A DNA stretch of 64,000 bases, from the NCBI RefSeq assembly GCF_016863535.1, contig NZ_BOPB01000011.1, forward strand, positions 124,001 to 188,000, written 5' to 3'. Source of the DNA: Micromonospora lutea. Lineage in GTDB: Bacteria > Actinomycetota > Actinomycetes > Mycobacteriales > Micromonosporaceae. Shown here one piece after another: positions 35,065 through 44,045 of the stretch. Positions within the stretch are counted from its first letter, which is position 1. Every line of letters begins with the position of its first letter. The notes under the pieces are model-generated. The model had not been told where the DNA came from. It did no database searches and saw only the letters and a list, made by a program, of their open reading frames with translations. The position numbers and the translations under genes were made by a program.

Positions 35065-36708
35065 TCAGCGCCAGCGGTCAGCGCCGCCGTCGTACGCTGC
35101 CGGACCGTAGCCAGGCTCCTCCATGTGGTGTCGTCGGCCGTACGGCTCCCCGCCGGGACGCTGTCCCCGCGCGGGTCCGGGCTGGTAGCTGTGCGCCGGC
35201 TCCGACGGGTAGCCGCGCACCGGTTCGGGCTGCTGCCCGCGCGCGGGTTCGGATTGGTAGCCGCGCTGACGCGGCGGGCGCCACTCCTGCGGCACCGGCA
35301 CCCCACCGGCGGGCAACGCCGGACGGCTCTCCGGCTCACCCCAGCTGTCCCGCCACGCATCGTCGCCCGGGACATCCCGGCGTGGCTCGTCGCGGCGTAC
35401 GCTCGCCCAGCGGTCCTCCACCCGGTACTCGGTGCCAGCCGGATCGGCGTGCAGCTCGGCCCGGCGCTCGCCGACGCGCAGCTCGCGGCCACGGTCGTCG
35501 TCGCGTACCGCCGCCCAGCGGTCGCCGGCCCGTAGCTGCGACCAGTACTCCCCGGTGTCGTCCGCCCGATGTGCCGGGGCCGCTGGCACCGGTTCGGCGG
35601 GGGCTTCCCAGTGCTGGCCACCCGAATCCCAACCCCGGTCGTCGCCCGAGCCCGCCCAGTCACGACCGTCCCGGTCGGTCGAGGGTCCGTCCGGGTAGCC
35701 CGGGGCACCGTCGCGGGCCGTGGACCAGTCCTCCTGCCCGGCGGCCCAACGGCTCTGCTCCCGTGGTGGTGACCAGGCGCGTCCCTGTTCCTGGGGCGAG
35801 TCGGACCAGGACCGTTCGTCGTGGCGCTCGCCAGCCGACCAGCGGCGACCCTCGTCCCGGCGGGAACGGTCGTCCCCCTCGGACCAGGAGTCGTCCCGAT
35901 CGGTGCCGTGTCCGCCTCGGCCACGCTCCTCGGCCGGCGTTCCCGACCACGCCGACGGGTATTCGCCGTACCGGCCGCCGGACTCGCCCACGATCGTGTG
36001 CCGGGTGGTCACGTGCACGGTCTCGGTGTGCCGGACCACTCCGAGCGGTCTCGGCCCCGGCTCCCCCGGGTGGTTGTCCTGCTGCGGGCGGGTCGGCGAT
36101 CCGTAGACGCCGGCAGAGCCGCTGGCCGGGTGGTCGTTGCTGGGCCCGGATCGCTCCCCGCCGTACCCGCCGGTCGGGCCGTGACCGGGCTGGGGCGTGC
36201 CGTACACCCCGGTCGGTGCGGCCGGCCGTTCGGATTGCGGGGACCAGCCTGTCGGTGCGGCCGGCCGTTCGGATTGCGGGGACCAGCCTTCCGGTGCCGG
36301 TACCCGGGCCCGGCCCGGGCCGGACGGCTCGTCGTTGGCGACCGGGGCGACGCCGCCCGAGTCGACCCGTCGGCGCAGTCCGGCCAGCGCTTCCTGGACC
36401 CGCTGGGCCTCGTCGAGTGCCTGGTTACCGCGCTGGGCGGCGGCCAGGATCTCACCGCGCAGTTCCCGCCGCAGCTTGTCGACCTCCTCGCGGAGTTCCT
36501 CGGCGTGCTGCCCGCCGCCATCGGTGCGCAGCGCGATGGAGAGCCCGATCAGCACCACGGCCATGATGGCCAGCACCGCGGCGAATCGCAGTGGCCCGTT
36601 GCCGTCAGCGACCAGCAGTATCAGCGCCGCGACGGGAGCCAGGGCCACACCGCCCCAGAAGAGCACGGTGAGCAGCTTGTGCGGGTCGGCGGGCACCGGG
36701 GCGGGCAT
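35065..36708 (-). CDS. Membrane protein with coiled coil and long Arg/Asp/Trp-rich disordered tail
   Basis: 547 aa. Two transmembrane helices (LLTVLFWGGVALAPVAALILLV; LRFAAVLAIMAVVLIGLSIAL), a coiled coil (HAEELREEVDKLRRELRGEILAAAQRGNQALDEAQRVQEAL), then about 400 residues rich in Gly, Pro, Arg, Trp and Asp with duplicated segments. Its place between DUF3180 and DUF2520 genes matches mycobacterial Rv3604c, an Ala/Arg/Pro-rich membrane protein. Cytoplasmic tail and scaffold role are inferred. TAGGCT (36722-36717) lies 8 nt before ATG 36708, so leaderless. Confidence 0.78.
   Translation of the reverse strand: MPAPVPADPHKLLTVLFWGGVALAPVAALILLVADGNGPLRFAAVLAIMAVVLIGLSIALRTDGGGQHAEELREEVDKLRRELRGEILAAAQRGNQALDEAQRVQEALAGLRRRVDSGGVAPVANDEPSGPGRARVPAPEGWSPQSERPAAPTGWSPQSERPAAPTGVYGTPQPGHGPTGGYGGERSGPSNDHPASGSAGVYGSPTRPQQDNHPGEPGPRPLGVVRHTETVHVTTRHTIVGESGGRYGEYPSAWSGTPAEERGRGGHGTDRDDSWSEGDDRSRRDEGRRWSAGERHDERSWSDSPQEQGRAWSPPREQSRWAAGQEDWSTARDGAPGYPDGPSTDRDGRDWAGSGDDRGWDSGGQHWEAPAEPVPAAPAHRADDTGEYWSQLRAGDRWAAVRDDDRGRELRVGERRAELHADPAGTEYRVEDRWASVRRDEPRRDVPGDDAWRDSWGEPESRPALPAGGVPVPQEWRPPRQRGYQSEPARGQQPEPVRGYPSEPAHSYQPGPARGQRPGGEPYGRRHHMEEPGYGPAAYDGGADRWR
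36212..36289 (-). repeat. 39-bp perfect tandem duplication in the disordered tail
   Basis: 36212-36250 and 36251-36289 are identical; each encodes WSPQSERPAAPTG. Perfect identity implies a recent duplication or slippage. Confidence 0.9.
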
Positions 36709-36874
36709 GGGTCCGCAGCCTACCGAGAGTTGCGTCACGTGGGAACGGCTCAACGGCAGGTCGCCGTCGCGAGTGCCGCCTGGTGCATCGCGGTGGGCCA
36801 GGCGGTTCGGAACAGCAAACGACAGCGGCACCCCGGCCAGCTCCGCCGGGGTGCCGCTGGGGTGCCGCGGGCGC

Positions 36875-37876
36875 TCAGTTCTGGGCGTACGCCGCATCGG
36901 TGGAGAAGACCAGCCCGACACTGATCGTGCCGTTGCGCAGACCCGTCTTGGTCAGCGGACCGCCCTGGTCGAGCGAGGAGAACGAGCCCACCGCCAACCC
37001 GTAGGTCTGCTCCAGGCCGGGCTTGCAGAACGGACGCTCCTGGCACTCCGGCGGGCCGCCCAGCACCGTCGCCGTACCCGAGCACTTCTCGGCCAGGTCG
37101 GAGAGGGTCCGCACGCCGTACTTGTCGGCGAACTCCTGCGTCACGGCGAAGGCGTTCTGGTTCTGTGCCGCTGCCGGCGCGCCGAAGGTCAGACCCGCCT
37201 TGCCACCCAGATCACGCAGTGCGGTGACGGTCTTCTCCACGTCCGGCGAGGAAACCGGCTGGCCGCCGCTGTTCTCCTTGCCGTTGAGGAACTCGGCGAG
37301 GGTGGCCGCGTACTCCGGGACGACCTGGATCTCGCCCTTCTCCAGCGCCGGCTCGTACAGCTCCCGGTTGCCGATCTGCTGCACGGTCACCTGGTAACCC
37401 GCGGCAGCCAGCTGGATCTTGTAGAGCTCGGCGATGATTTCGCTCTCGGTGAAGTTGCCCGCTCCCACCGTGATCCGCCCGCCCGGCCCCTTCTCCACGC
37501 CGTCGGTCAGCGAGTTGGCGGTGGCGAACTCCTGCGCCGCGGCCTGCGCGCTCTTGCGGTCCACGTCGACCGCCTTGTTGAGCTGCACCAGCTTCGGCGT
37601 GTCGAGCACCGCGGAGACCTTGTCCAGTGCGGCGATCAGCTGCGGGGTCGCCACCTCGCTGTTGACCGCCGGGATGATGTTGTCGGCGTTCTGCAGTGAC
37701 TTGTCGTCTTCGAGTGCGATCAACTGCTCGCCGGCCACCGGGGCACAACCCTCGCCCGAGGCCCCCTGTTGTGGTGCCTCGGTGCCGGATGAGCCTGCGT
37801 CACCGCAACCCGCCAGCACCGTCGCTGCCGCGACCGCCCCCACGACCGCGATGGACAGCTTTCTACCTGCGCGCAT
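36875..37876 (-). CDS. proX: Osmoprotectant (glycine betaine/choline-type) substrate-binding lipoprotein, apparently circularly permuted
   Basis: 333 aa. Lipobox VLAGCGD (Cys24). Residues 135-333 (ITVGAGNFTESEIIAELY ... GTISVGLVFSTDAAYAQN) correspond to the N-terminal and middle parts of ordinary ProX/OpuCC proteins. The segment that normally follows and ends the protein (LIALEDDK...NIIPAVNS...DKVSAVLDTPKLVQLNKAVDVD...AAAQEFA) lies before it, at residues 48-125. GGGAGG precedes ATG 37876. It belongs with two permeases and a divergent ATPase. The ligand is inferred from the family. Confidence 0.9.
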   Translation of the reverse strand: MRAGRKLSIAVVGAVAAATVLAGCGDAGSSGTEAPQQGASGEGCAPVAGEQLIALEDDKSLQNADNIIPAVNSEVATPQLIAALDKVSAVLDTPKLVQLNKAVDVDRKSAQAAAQEFATANSLTDGVEKGPGGRITVGAGNFTESEIIAELYKIQLAAAGYQVTVQQIGNRELYEPALEKGEIQVVPEYAATLAEFLNGKENSGGQPVSSPDVEKTVTALRDLGGKAGLTFGAPAAAQNQNAFAVTQEFADKYGVRTLSDLAEKCSGTATVLGGPPECQERPFCKPGLEQTYGLAVGSFSSLDQGGPLTKTGLRNGTISVGLVFSTDAAYAQN

Positions 37877-38126
37877 GAGCCCGCCTCCCGTGTCCCGGCA
37901 CGGCCCGAGTGGGCCGGCCGCGTGTCCGACGGGCGATTCACGCTCCGGCCGCCCGCGATTTCCACCCAACATCCTGACGCGGTCCCCCGACAACCCGGCG
38001 AGGCATTCGTCACCGGAACGTCACCCATCGGGATCATCGCGCCCGGCCATCCCTCCCGTGACGGTTGTGCCGCCAGCCCGGGGAACGTCGGTGTTGCAGG
38101 GCGCTGTAGCGCGGGTGACCTCCCGG

Positions 38127-38849
38127 TCAGGAGCCGGTGACGGCGTCCGTCGCGCGTCGCGCGGCACGGCGTCGGGCGCGCCGCAGCGGGCGGGGGGTGA
38201 CCAGCCGTTCGACCAGGGCGAAGAACAGTTCGACGCTGACCGCGAGCCCGGCGACCAACAGCCCGCCGGCCAGAATCTGGCCACCACCGACCGCGATGCT
38301 CAAGCCGAAACCGAAGCGGATGATCTCGCCCAGACCGCCACCGTTGACGAAAGTCGCCAGCGCCGCCGTCGCGACCACCTGGACGGCGGCGGTCCGGAAA
38401 CCGGCCGCGAGATAGGGCACCGCCAGCGGTAGTTCCACCCGCCGTAGCACCTGCGCCCCGGTCATGCCCATGCCACGGGCCGCCTCCCGAGTCTGCGGAT
38501 CGACCTGCCGCACCCCGGTGTACGCGTTCGCCAGCAACGGCGGCACCGCGAAGACCGCCAGAGCGACCACCACCGCCGGACGACCGAAGCCGAGGAACGT
38601 CAACGGGAGGATGGTGAGCAGAGCGAGGGTGGGCACCGCCAGGGTGAGGTTGGAAACCAGCACCACCAACCCACCGCCCCGGCCGGTGTGGCCCAGCCAG
38701 AGGCCCAGCGGCCAGGCCACCAGACAACCCAGCAGCACCGCGGTGGCCGACATGCTGACGTGCTCACCGAGCCGGTCCAGGATGCCGCCCGGGTTCGTCC
38801 AGTTCAGCGGGTCGTTGAGCCAGACCACCGCCTGCGACACCGGATTCAT
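38127..38849 (-). CDS. proZ: Osmoprotectant ABC transporter permease (ProZ-like)
   Basis: 240 aa, about six transmembrane helices. The EAA loop EAARGMGMTGAQVLRRVELPLAVPYLAAG couples it to the ATPase. N-terminal NPGGILDRLGEHVSMSATAV...WPLGLWLGHTGRGG resembles mycobacterial ProZ. ATG 38849 overlaps the proW stop by 4 bp. 250 bp separate it from proX, enough for a separate proX promoter. Confidence 0.93.
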   Translation of the reverse strand: MNPVSQAVVWLNDPLNWTNPGGILDRLGEHVSMSATAVLLGCLVAWPLGLWLGHTGRGGGLVVLVSNLTLAVPTLALLTILPLTFLGFGRPAVVVALAVFAVPPLLANAYTGVRQVDPQTREAARGMGMTGAQVLRRVELPLAVPYLAAGFRTAAVQVVATAALATFVNGGGLGEIIRFGFGLSIAVGGGQILAGGLLVAGLAVSVELFFALVERLVTPRPLRRARRRAARRATDAVTGS

Positions 38850-39532
38850 CCGGTCCGCCCGCGCAGCCAGGGGGTGAGCAGCCGGCCGGCCCCGACCAGG
38901 AGCAGGTCGAGCACCAGCGCCAGCAGGACACAAAGCAGTGTTCCGGTCATGATCTGGGCCTTGTAGAGGTTGTTCTGGAAGCCGGCGAAGATGATCTGCC
39001 CGAGCCCGCCCCGCCCGATCACCACTCCGACGGTCACCAGGGCCACCGTGGAGACCGTGGCCAACCGCAGGCCGGTCAGGATGCCCGGTACGGCCAGCGG
39101 CAGTTCGATCCGCACCAGCCGACCCCAGCGGCCGTAGCCCATGCCCTCGGCCGCCTCCCGGACCTCCGCCGGCACCTGGTTGAGCCCGGCGACGGTGTTA
39201 CGGACGATCACCAGGAGCGCGTACAGCACCACCACGCTCAGCACGGTCGCGACACCGATGCCCAGATAGGGCGCGACGAATGCGAACAGGGCCAGGGAGG
39301 GGACCGTGTAGAGCACTCCGGTCAGTGCGAGAATCGGCCCGGTGAGTGGCCGGAACCAGTAGGCCACCACCGCCAGCGGGACGGCGATCAACGCGGCGAT
39401 GAGCACCGCCCGGAGGGTCAGCGTGGTGTGCTCTCGCAGGGCGTTGAGCACCGTCTCGGAGTTGTCCCGCACGTACTGCCAGGAGAACCACGGGTTACCC
39501 GGATCAGCCCGGTAGCTCAGGCGGAAGGACAT
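38846..39532 (-). CDS. proW: Osmoprotectant ABC transporter permease (ProW-like)
   Basis: 228 aa, about five to six transmembrane helices with EAA loop EAAEGMGYGRWGRLVRIELPLAVPGILTG and YTVPSLALFAFVAP. ATG 39532 is two bases from the start codon of the divergent ATPase gene, so its promoter must lie inside that gene. TAACGT (39544-39539, minus strand) sits 6 nt before ATG, implying a leaderless transcript. Confidence 0.93.
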   Translation of the reverse strand: MSFRLSYRADPGNPWFSWQYVRDNSETVLNALREHTTLTLRAVLIAALIAVPLAVVAYWFRPLTGPILALTGVLYTVPSLALFAFVAPYLGIGVATVLSVVVLYALLVIVRNTVAGLNQVPAEVREAAEGMGYGRWGRLVRIELPLAVPGILTGLRLATVSTVALVTVGVVIGRGGLGQIIFAGFQNNLYKAQIMTGTLLCVLLALVLDLLLVGAGRLLTPWLRGRTG

Positions 39533-39534
39533 AC

Positions 39535-40530
39535 GTGGACGTTACCCCGGGTGCCGACGGCGATCGGCGCGCGGCGTCGATCACCCTCGACGGCATCGGC
39601 AAGCGCTACCCGGACGGCACCCAGGCGGTCCGAGAACTCAGCCTGCACGTCGACGAGGGTGAACTGGTCGTACTGATCGGCCCCTCGGGTTGCGGCAAGT
39701 CGACCGTGCTGCGGATGATCAACCGCCTGATCGAGCCGACGGCCGGCCGGATTCTGCTCGGCGACTCCGACGTCACCCGGGTCGACCCGGTGAAACTGCG
39801 CCGGCAGATCGGCTACGTCATCCAGAACGTCGGGCTCTTCCCGCACCAGACGGTGGCCGCCAACGTCGCCACCGTGCCCCGGCTGCTCGGCTGGGCCACC
39901 GGTTCGGTGCAGCGCCGGGTCGCAGAACTGCTGGAACTGGTCGGTCTCGATCCGGCACAGTTCGGCCGGCGTTACCCCCACGAGCTCTCCGGCGGCCAGC
40001 GGCAGCGGGTCGGGGTGGCGCGGGCACTCGCGGCCGACCCGGTGGTGCTGCTGATGGACGAGCCCTTCTCCGCCGTCGACCCGATCGTGCGCACCCGGCT
40101 CCAGGAGGAGTTCCTGCGGTTGCAGGCGGAGGTACGCAAGACCATCGTCCTGGTCACCCACGACCTGGACGAGGCCGTTCGGCTCGGTGACCGGATCGCG
40201 GTGCTCTCCGAGGGTGGCCGGTTGGAGCAGTACGACACCCCGGCGGCGTTGCTCGGTGCTCCCGCTACCGGGTTCGTCCGCGAGTTCGTCGGGGCCGACC
40301 GGGGCATCCGCCGGCTGGCCGTCACCCCGGTGACCCGGGAGGTGCTCGATCCACTGCCGGTCGACGGCGGTGCGAACCTGCCGACGGTGCCGCTGGGCGG
40401 CTCGGCGTACGACGCCCTGGCCGTGCTGCTCACCGCCACCGGTGGGCAGGCCGTGGTCACTGAGGACGGGCAGCCGGTCGGGACACTCAGCCGGGAACGC
40501 ATCCTGACGCTGACGGAATCGGTCGGCTGA
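39535..40530 (+). CDS. proV: Osmoprotectant ABC transporter ATPase
   Basis: 331 aa. Walker A GPSGCGKST, Q-loop VIQNVGLFPHQTV, signature LSGGQRQRVGVARAL, Walker B VVLLMDEPFSAVD and the H-loop THDLDEA are intact. The C-terminus holds a single CBS-like segment (YDALAVLLTATGGQAVVTEDGQPVGTLSRERIL) that may sense ionic strength as in OpuA. GTG 39535 is preceded by GGAAGG, which lies inside proW coding sequence on the other strand. Confidence 0.94.
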   Translation: MDVTPGADGDRRAASITLDGIGKRYPDGTQAVRELSLHVDEGELVVLIGPSGCGKSTVLRMINRLIEPTAGRILLGDSDVTRVDPVKLRRQIGYVIQNVGLFPHQTVAANVATVPRLLGWATGSVQRRVAELLELVGLDPAQFGRRYPHELSGGQRQRVGVARALAADPVVLLMDEPFSAVDPIVRTRLQEEFLRLQAEVRKTIVLVTHDLDEAVRLGDRIAVLSEGGRLEQYDTPAALLGAPATGFVREFVGADRGIRRLAVTPVTREVLDPLPVDGGANLPTVPLGGSAYDALAVLLTATGGQAVVTEDGQPVGTLSRERILTLTESVG

Positions 40531-40571
40531 GCCGGCGGGCCGGAGCATCACCGGCGATCGACGCGATTACT

Positions 40572-40604
40572 CGGCCGGGTCCATCCACCCGACGGACCCG
40601 GCCG
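40572..40604. terminator. Bidirectional terminator after proV
   Basis: 11-bp perfect stem CGGCCGGGTCC/GGACCCGGCCG with an 11-nt loop between convergent proV and the 40610 gene. Confidence 0.72.
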
Positions 40605-40609
40605 TGCCG

Positions 40610-41101
40610 TCAACGCCGGCCCCGGTAACCGCCGAGGGTGGCGATGCCGATGATCCAGCCGACGAAGAGTCCGTACTCCGCGCCGTCACCCGCAGCCTGG
40701 AAGGCCCCCAGCAACGACGGGTTGCTCCGGATCAGCGTGGTGAGCAGGGCCGCGAACGCCCCGGCGAAGACGAACGCCGCCCAGCCGGCGAAGAACTGGC
40801 TGATGGTGCCCCGGGCGCGGGCGAGCTGGGAGCCCGGCAGCAGATAGAGGAACACGAAGGTGAGGGCGACCACGAGGATCGCCCTCAGGTCGTCGGCGAA
40901 GATCTCCTGAATCGAGTCGGAGGAGTCGAATCGCCAGGCCGGCCAGGCGAGCAGTCTGAGGAACCAGCCGCCGGCGCTGTCCGGATCTGTGTTGTTCCTG
41001 GCCCAGTCGACGTACCAGGGGCTACCGAAGACGAGGACCAGGACGAGCGCGGCGAGCGTGCCGGCGCCCGGTGCGGACTTGTACCGATTGGTGAGAGCCA
41101 T
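40610..41101 (-). CDS. Four-helix membrane protein, function unknown
   Basis: 163 aa with hydrophobic segments at about 14-30, 72-90, 105-125 and 143-160 (TLAALVLVLVFGSPWYVDW; ILVVALTFVFLYLLPG; FFAGWAAFVFAGAFAALLTTLI; GLFVGWIIGIATLGGY). No family recognised. Single gene with no visible operon partner; the downstream terminator is shared with proV. Confidence 0.72.
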   Translation of the reverse strand: MALTNRYKSAPGAGTLAALVLVLVFGSPWYVDWARNNTDPDSAGGWFLRLLAWPAWRFDSSDSIQEIFADDLRAILVVALTFVFLYLLPGSQLARARGTISQFFAGWAAFVFAGAFAALLTTLIRSNPSLLGAFQAAGDGAEYGLFVGWIIGIATLGGYRGRR

Positions 41102-41184
41102 GGCCTCGCTAGTTCCCAGCGAATCGACGCAGGCAAACGCGAGGCGTCATTTATGGTGGTACGCGCGTTTGACGAAGCTGGTGA

Positions 41185-41490
41185 CTAGTGCTTCATCAGG
41201 TAGTCGATGAATGCGGCACGCAGCAGGGGGGCGGACTCCTCGTAGCCGTGCCCGGTCATCTCACGCCAGAGGGCCACCGCCTCGTCGACCGTCGGCCCCA
41301 CCGAGTTCGGCGCGCCGTCCAGCGCCGCAGCCTCGTCCGCGTTCGGCAGATGCCGCAGCACCGACCAGAAAAACCTCACGTCGCGACGCTCCCGGGCGAG
41401 TGCGAACGCACGCTCACGTAGTTCCTCGGTGGAGAGGACGTCCAACTCCTCGAACGACCGGCCGCCGGAAATCGATGATGTGTCGGTCAT
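41185..41490 (-). CDS. Small acidic helical protein
   Basis: 101 aa, no membrane segment or signal peptide. Mostly helical: FEELDVLSTEELRERAFALARERRDVRFFWSVLRHLP and DEAVALWREMTGHGYEESAPLLRAAFIDYLM. The pattern looks conserved and soluble, but I cannot name the family or function. It stands alone, 83 bp from its downstream neighbour. Confidence 0.7.
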   Translation of the reverse strand: MTDTSSISGGRSFEELDVLSTEELRERAFALARERRDVRFFWSVLRHLPNADEAAALDGAPNSVGPTVDEAVALWREMTGHGYEESAPLLRAAFIDYLMKH

Positions 41491-41554
41491 GTGCCGAGCC
41501 TAACCGTCGAGATCACTCTCGGCGCGTCGACGACGCACCGTGGGTGCCGCCCGG

Positions 41555-42763
41555 TCACCGATCGTCGACGTCCCAGGTCCGTGGGTTGCTCTCCCAGCGC
41601 CGGTCCCCCCACGGGTCCGTGCTGCCGACGGAGGGTTGGGCCGGCAGCACGGGCGGCCAGTCACCGACCGGCTGCGGCTGCGCGACACTCCATTCGCCGC
41701 CGGTGACGGGTTCGGCGGGCGGCAGGGGCAGCGCACCGGCCGCCGGCGCCGGGCGTCCGTACGTCTCGACCAGGCGGGTGACGACGAGTCCGCCGGCCAA
41801 CGCCGCGCCACCGACCGCCCAGTTGCTGACCGTCCAACCGCGCACCTGCGCGTACGCGAGGAACAGGCCGATCGCACCGGCCGTCAGCAGCGTGCCGAAG
41901 ACGCCGCCGCGCAGCCCGAACGCACTGGTGCCGGCGAGCAGCGTCGCGCCCACCGCCAGAACTGTCCAGTCCAACCCCGCCGCCGGGATCACCGCTGCGT
42001 CGACCGAGGCGATCAGCACCCCGGCGAGAGTCGCGAGCACCGAGGAGCAGACGTACCCCCCGGTGACGGTGACCGCAGCCGTCACACCCCGCCGTCGGGC
42101 CGGATCGGCGGTCGGGCGGAACCGGCCGACCAGCCGACGAATCGGGCCCACCGCCCCGAACAAGCCACCGAACACCGCGATCGCGGCAAAGCCGACGAAG
42201 AGTTGTCCGGCGGTGACCCGCGGGTCGTAGTCACCCTGCACCAGTACGGGTGCGGAGCGCTGCTCGATGTAGACGATGACCCCGGCCGCACCACCGAGGC
42301 TCGCCGCCCAGCCCGGCACATGCAGCAACACGACCACCAGCCCGAGCACCAGCCCACCGATCGCGGCCACCGCGGTGGCCGTGCCGACGGTACCGAGCAC
42401 CCCACGATCACTCTGCTCGGCGAAATGCAGCCCGGCCGCGACGGCCACCGGACCGACCGCGAGGTTGACCGCAGCGGTACGCAGCGTCAACCCGGCGGCA
42501 AGCGCCAGCAGACCCAGACCGACCACGTCGACGATGAGGTCCCGCAGCCCGCTGCCGCGCAGCACCGCCGGATCCTCCCGCCACACCAGGTAGACCAGTG
42601 CGCCGAAGCCGAACAGCAGGAGCGTCTCCCACACGATGTAGACGCCGAAACGATCTCGGCCCGGCTCCGCCTCGGGTTCGTCGAGGACGGCCTCCGCCCC
42701 GGCCACCGGACCAGCCGTGGCGGGTTCCGGCGGCCCACCACGGCCCGGTTCGTCGTACCCCAT
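41555..42763 (-). CDS. Multi-spanning membrane protein resembling RbsC/LivH-type permeases
   Basis: 402 aa with about nine to ten hydrophobic segments. Stretches such as AVNLAVGPVAVAAGLHFA, VPGWAASLGGAAGVIVYI and VIPAAGLDWTVLAVGATLLAGTSAFGLRGGVFGTLL resemble branched-chain amino acid / ribose ABC permeases. No ATPase or binding protein is adjacent. Both termini are polar and Pro-rich (the tail ends in a Trp/Pro-rich stretch). GGGAGG precedes ATG 42763. It could be a degenerate or orphan permease. Confidence 0.75.
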   Translation of the reverse strand: MGYDEPGRGGPPEPATAGPVAGAEAVLDEPEAEPGRDRFGVYIVWETLLLFGFGALVYLVWREDPAVLRGSGLRDLIVDVVGLGLLALAAGLTLRTAAVNLAVGPVAVAAGLHFAEQSDRGVLGTVGTATAVAAIGGLVLGLVVVLLHVPGWAASLGGAAGVIVYIEQRSAPVLVQGDYDPRVTAGQLFVGFAAIAVFGGLFGAVGPIRRLVGRFRPTADPARRRGVTAAVTVTGGYVCSSVLATLAGVLIASVDAAVIPAAGLDWTVLAVGATLLAGTSAFGLRGGVFGTLLTAGAIGLFLAYAQVRGWTVSNWAVGGAALAGGLVVTRLVETYGRPAPAAGALPLPPAEPVTGGEWSVAQPQPVGDWPPVLPAQPSVGSTDPWGDRRWESNPRTWDVDDR

Positions 42764-42976
42764 GATCTGTGCCTCCCAGCGTCTGCCCGGACTCCACCGA
42801 CGCGCGGGCGGACCGGCGGCGGGGCGTTGCCTTTCGGTCGCAGGCACCGTACCCGCGCGCCGGAGCCGCGCGTAACCCCCCGCCCGCTGGGCCTGCCGGC
42901 GGCCCGGGACGGTGTTGCTCCCCGGCCGAGCGGGGCCGGTCCTGACAACGGCTGGTCAGGGGCGCTGACGCAGGTC

Positions 42977-43495
42977 CTAGCGGTGGCCCGGGCGGCCCTG
43001 CCAGTCGTCCGGCTCGTGTTCGTCGTCGGGCCGATCCGGAACGCGACACGACCTCTCGAGCCAGAGCGCGGCGGCCACCAGGGCGGTTGAGGCCAGCAGG
43101 CCAGCGATGGCCGCCGGGCGGTCGTCGGCGGCCGCTCGCGTCGGCTGCACGAACAACCAACCCGACAGACCCGCGTACCCGCCAGCGAAGATGGCACCGG
43201 CCAGCGCGGATGCCTTGGCCAGCACGACGAACCGAGCCACCATCAACGGGTTGACCGGGTCACGGCCGGGCCGGCGCTCGATCCGACCACGGGTGTTGAT
43301 CGCGGCGTACGCCTCCAGCACGGCAAGTCCGGCCAGCGTCACCACCGGTAGCCAGGGCAACGGCGGCAACCGGTCGTAGTAGAGGCCACTGATCAGCAGC
43401 CAGGACACCGCCGCAGCGGCGAGGGCGGCAACCACCAGGGTCGAGATGCGGGTGGGACCCATCCGTGACCCGTCGGGCGGTGGGGACGCGCTCAT
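42977..43495 (-). CDS. DUF3180 membrane protein
   Basis: 172 aa with four hydrophobic segments (ISTLVVAALAAAAVSWLLISGL; PPLPWLPVVTLAGLAVLEAY; AGAIFAGGYAGLSGWLFV; AIAGLLASTALVAAALWL) and the family feature NPLMVARFVVLAKASALAGA. It follows folK by 22 bp, as it does across actinobacteria (Rv3605c in M. tuberculosis). Function unknown. Confidence 0.88.
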   Translation of the reverse strand: MSASPPPDGSRMGPTRISTLVVAALAAAAVSWLLISGLYYDRLPPLPWLPVVTLAGLAVLEAYAAINTRGRIERRPGRDPVNPLMVARFVVLAKASALAGAIFAGGYAGLSGWLFVQPTRAAADDRPAAIAGLLASTALVAAALWLERSCRVPDRPDDEHEPDDWQGRPGHR

Positions 43496-43517
43496 GCCGG
43501 CGCTCCGCTGCGCTCGC

Positions 43518-44045
43518 TCATGCCGTCGACTCTAACGTCAGATCGGGTCGTGGGCTCAGTTCCGGCACCTCAGCGGCGGCCGAACCGGTGGTGAGCAGGT
43601 CGGTCAGCCAGCCGTGCCCGGGCAGTTGACCGTAGGGCTGGATGTCGATCCACGGCCGGAGCACGAAGGCTCGCAGATGCGCCCGGGGATGTGGCAGGGT
43701 CAGCTCGGGATCCTGACTGAACACCGGCCGGTCGTCGTCGGTCCACACCGCGACGACATCGACGTCGAGGGTGCGGGGACCGAAGCGCCGCCCCGGATCC
43801 CGAATGCGGCCAGCGGCGTTCTCCGCCGCCCGGCACCGCGCCAGCCAGTCGTAGGGACCGGCGGTCGGGTCCGCGGCCAACAGCACCGCGTTCAGGTACG
43901 CCGGCTGCTCGGTGTCGCCCCACGGCGGGGTCTCGTAGACCCCGGAGACCACCAGAACACTGTCGCCGAGGGTGGCCAGGGCGGTGCGCAGGTGGCCGAG
44001 CCGGTCACCGAGGTTGCTGCCGAGAGAGAGCACGGCGCGGGTCAT
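43518..44045 (-). CDS. folK: 2-amino-4-hydroxy-6-hydroxymethyldihydropteridine pyrophosphokinase
   Basis: 175 aa. Transfers pyrophosphate from ATP to the pterin alcohol. SLGSNLGDRLGHL, YETPPWGDTEQPAYLNAV, the signature RFGPRTLDVDVVAVW and LPHPRAHLRAFVLRP are diagnostic. ATG 44045 overlaps folB (ATGA). Confidence 0.97.
   Translation of the reverse strand: MTRAVLSLGSNLGDRLGHLRTALATLGDSVLVVSGVYETPPWGDTEQPAYLNAVLLAADPTAGPYDWLARCRAAENAAGRIRDPGRRFGPRTLDVDVVAVWTDDDRPVFSQDPELTLPHPRAHLRAFVLRPWIDIQPYGQLPGHGWLTDLLTTGSAAAEVPELSPRPDLTLESTA

Noticed and set aside
42941..42960. CCTGAC/GTCAGG hairpin between the permease-like gene and DUF3180
   Set aside because: Only 6 bp of stem in a GC-rich region; too weak to call a terminator.
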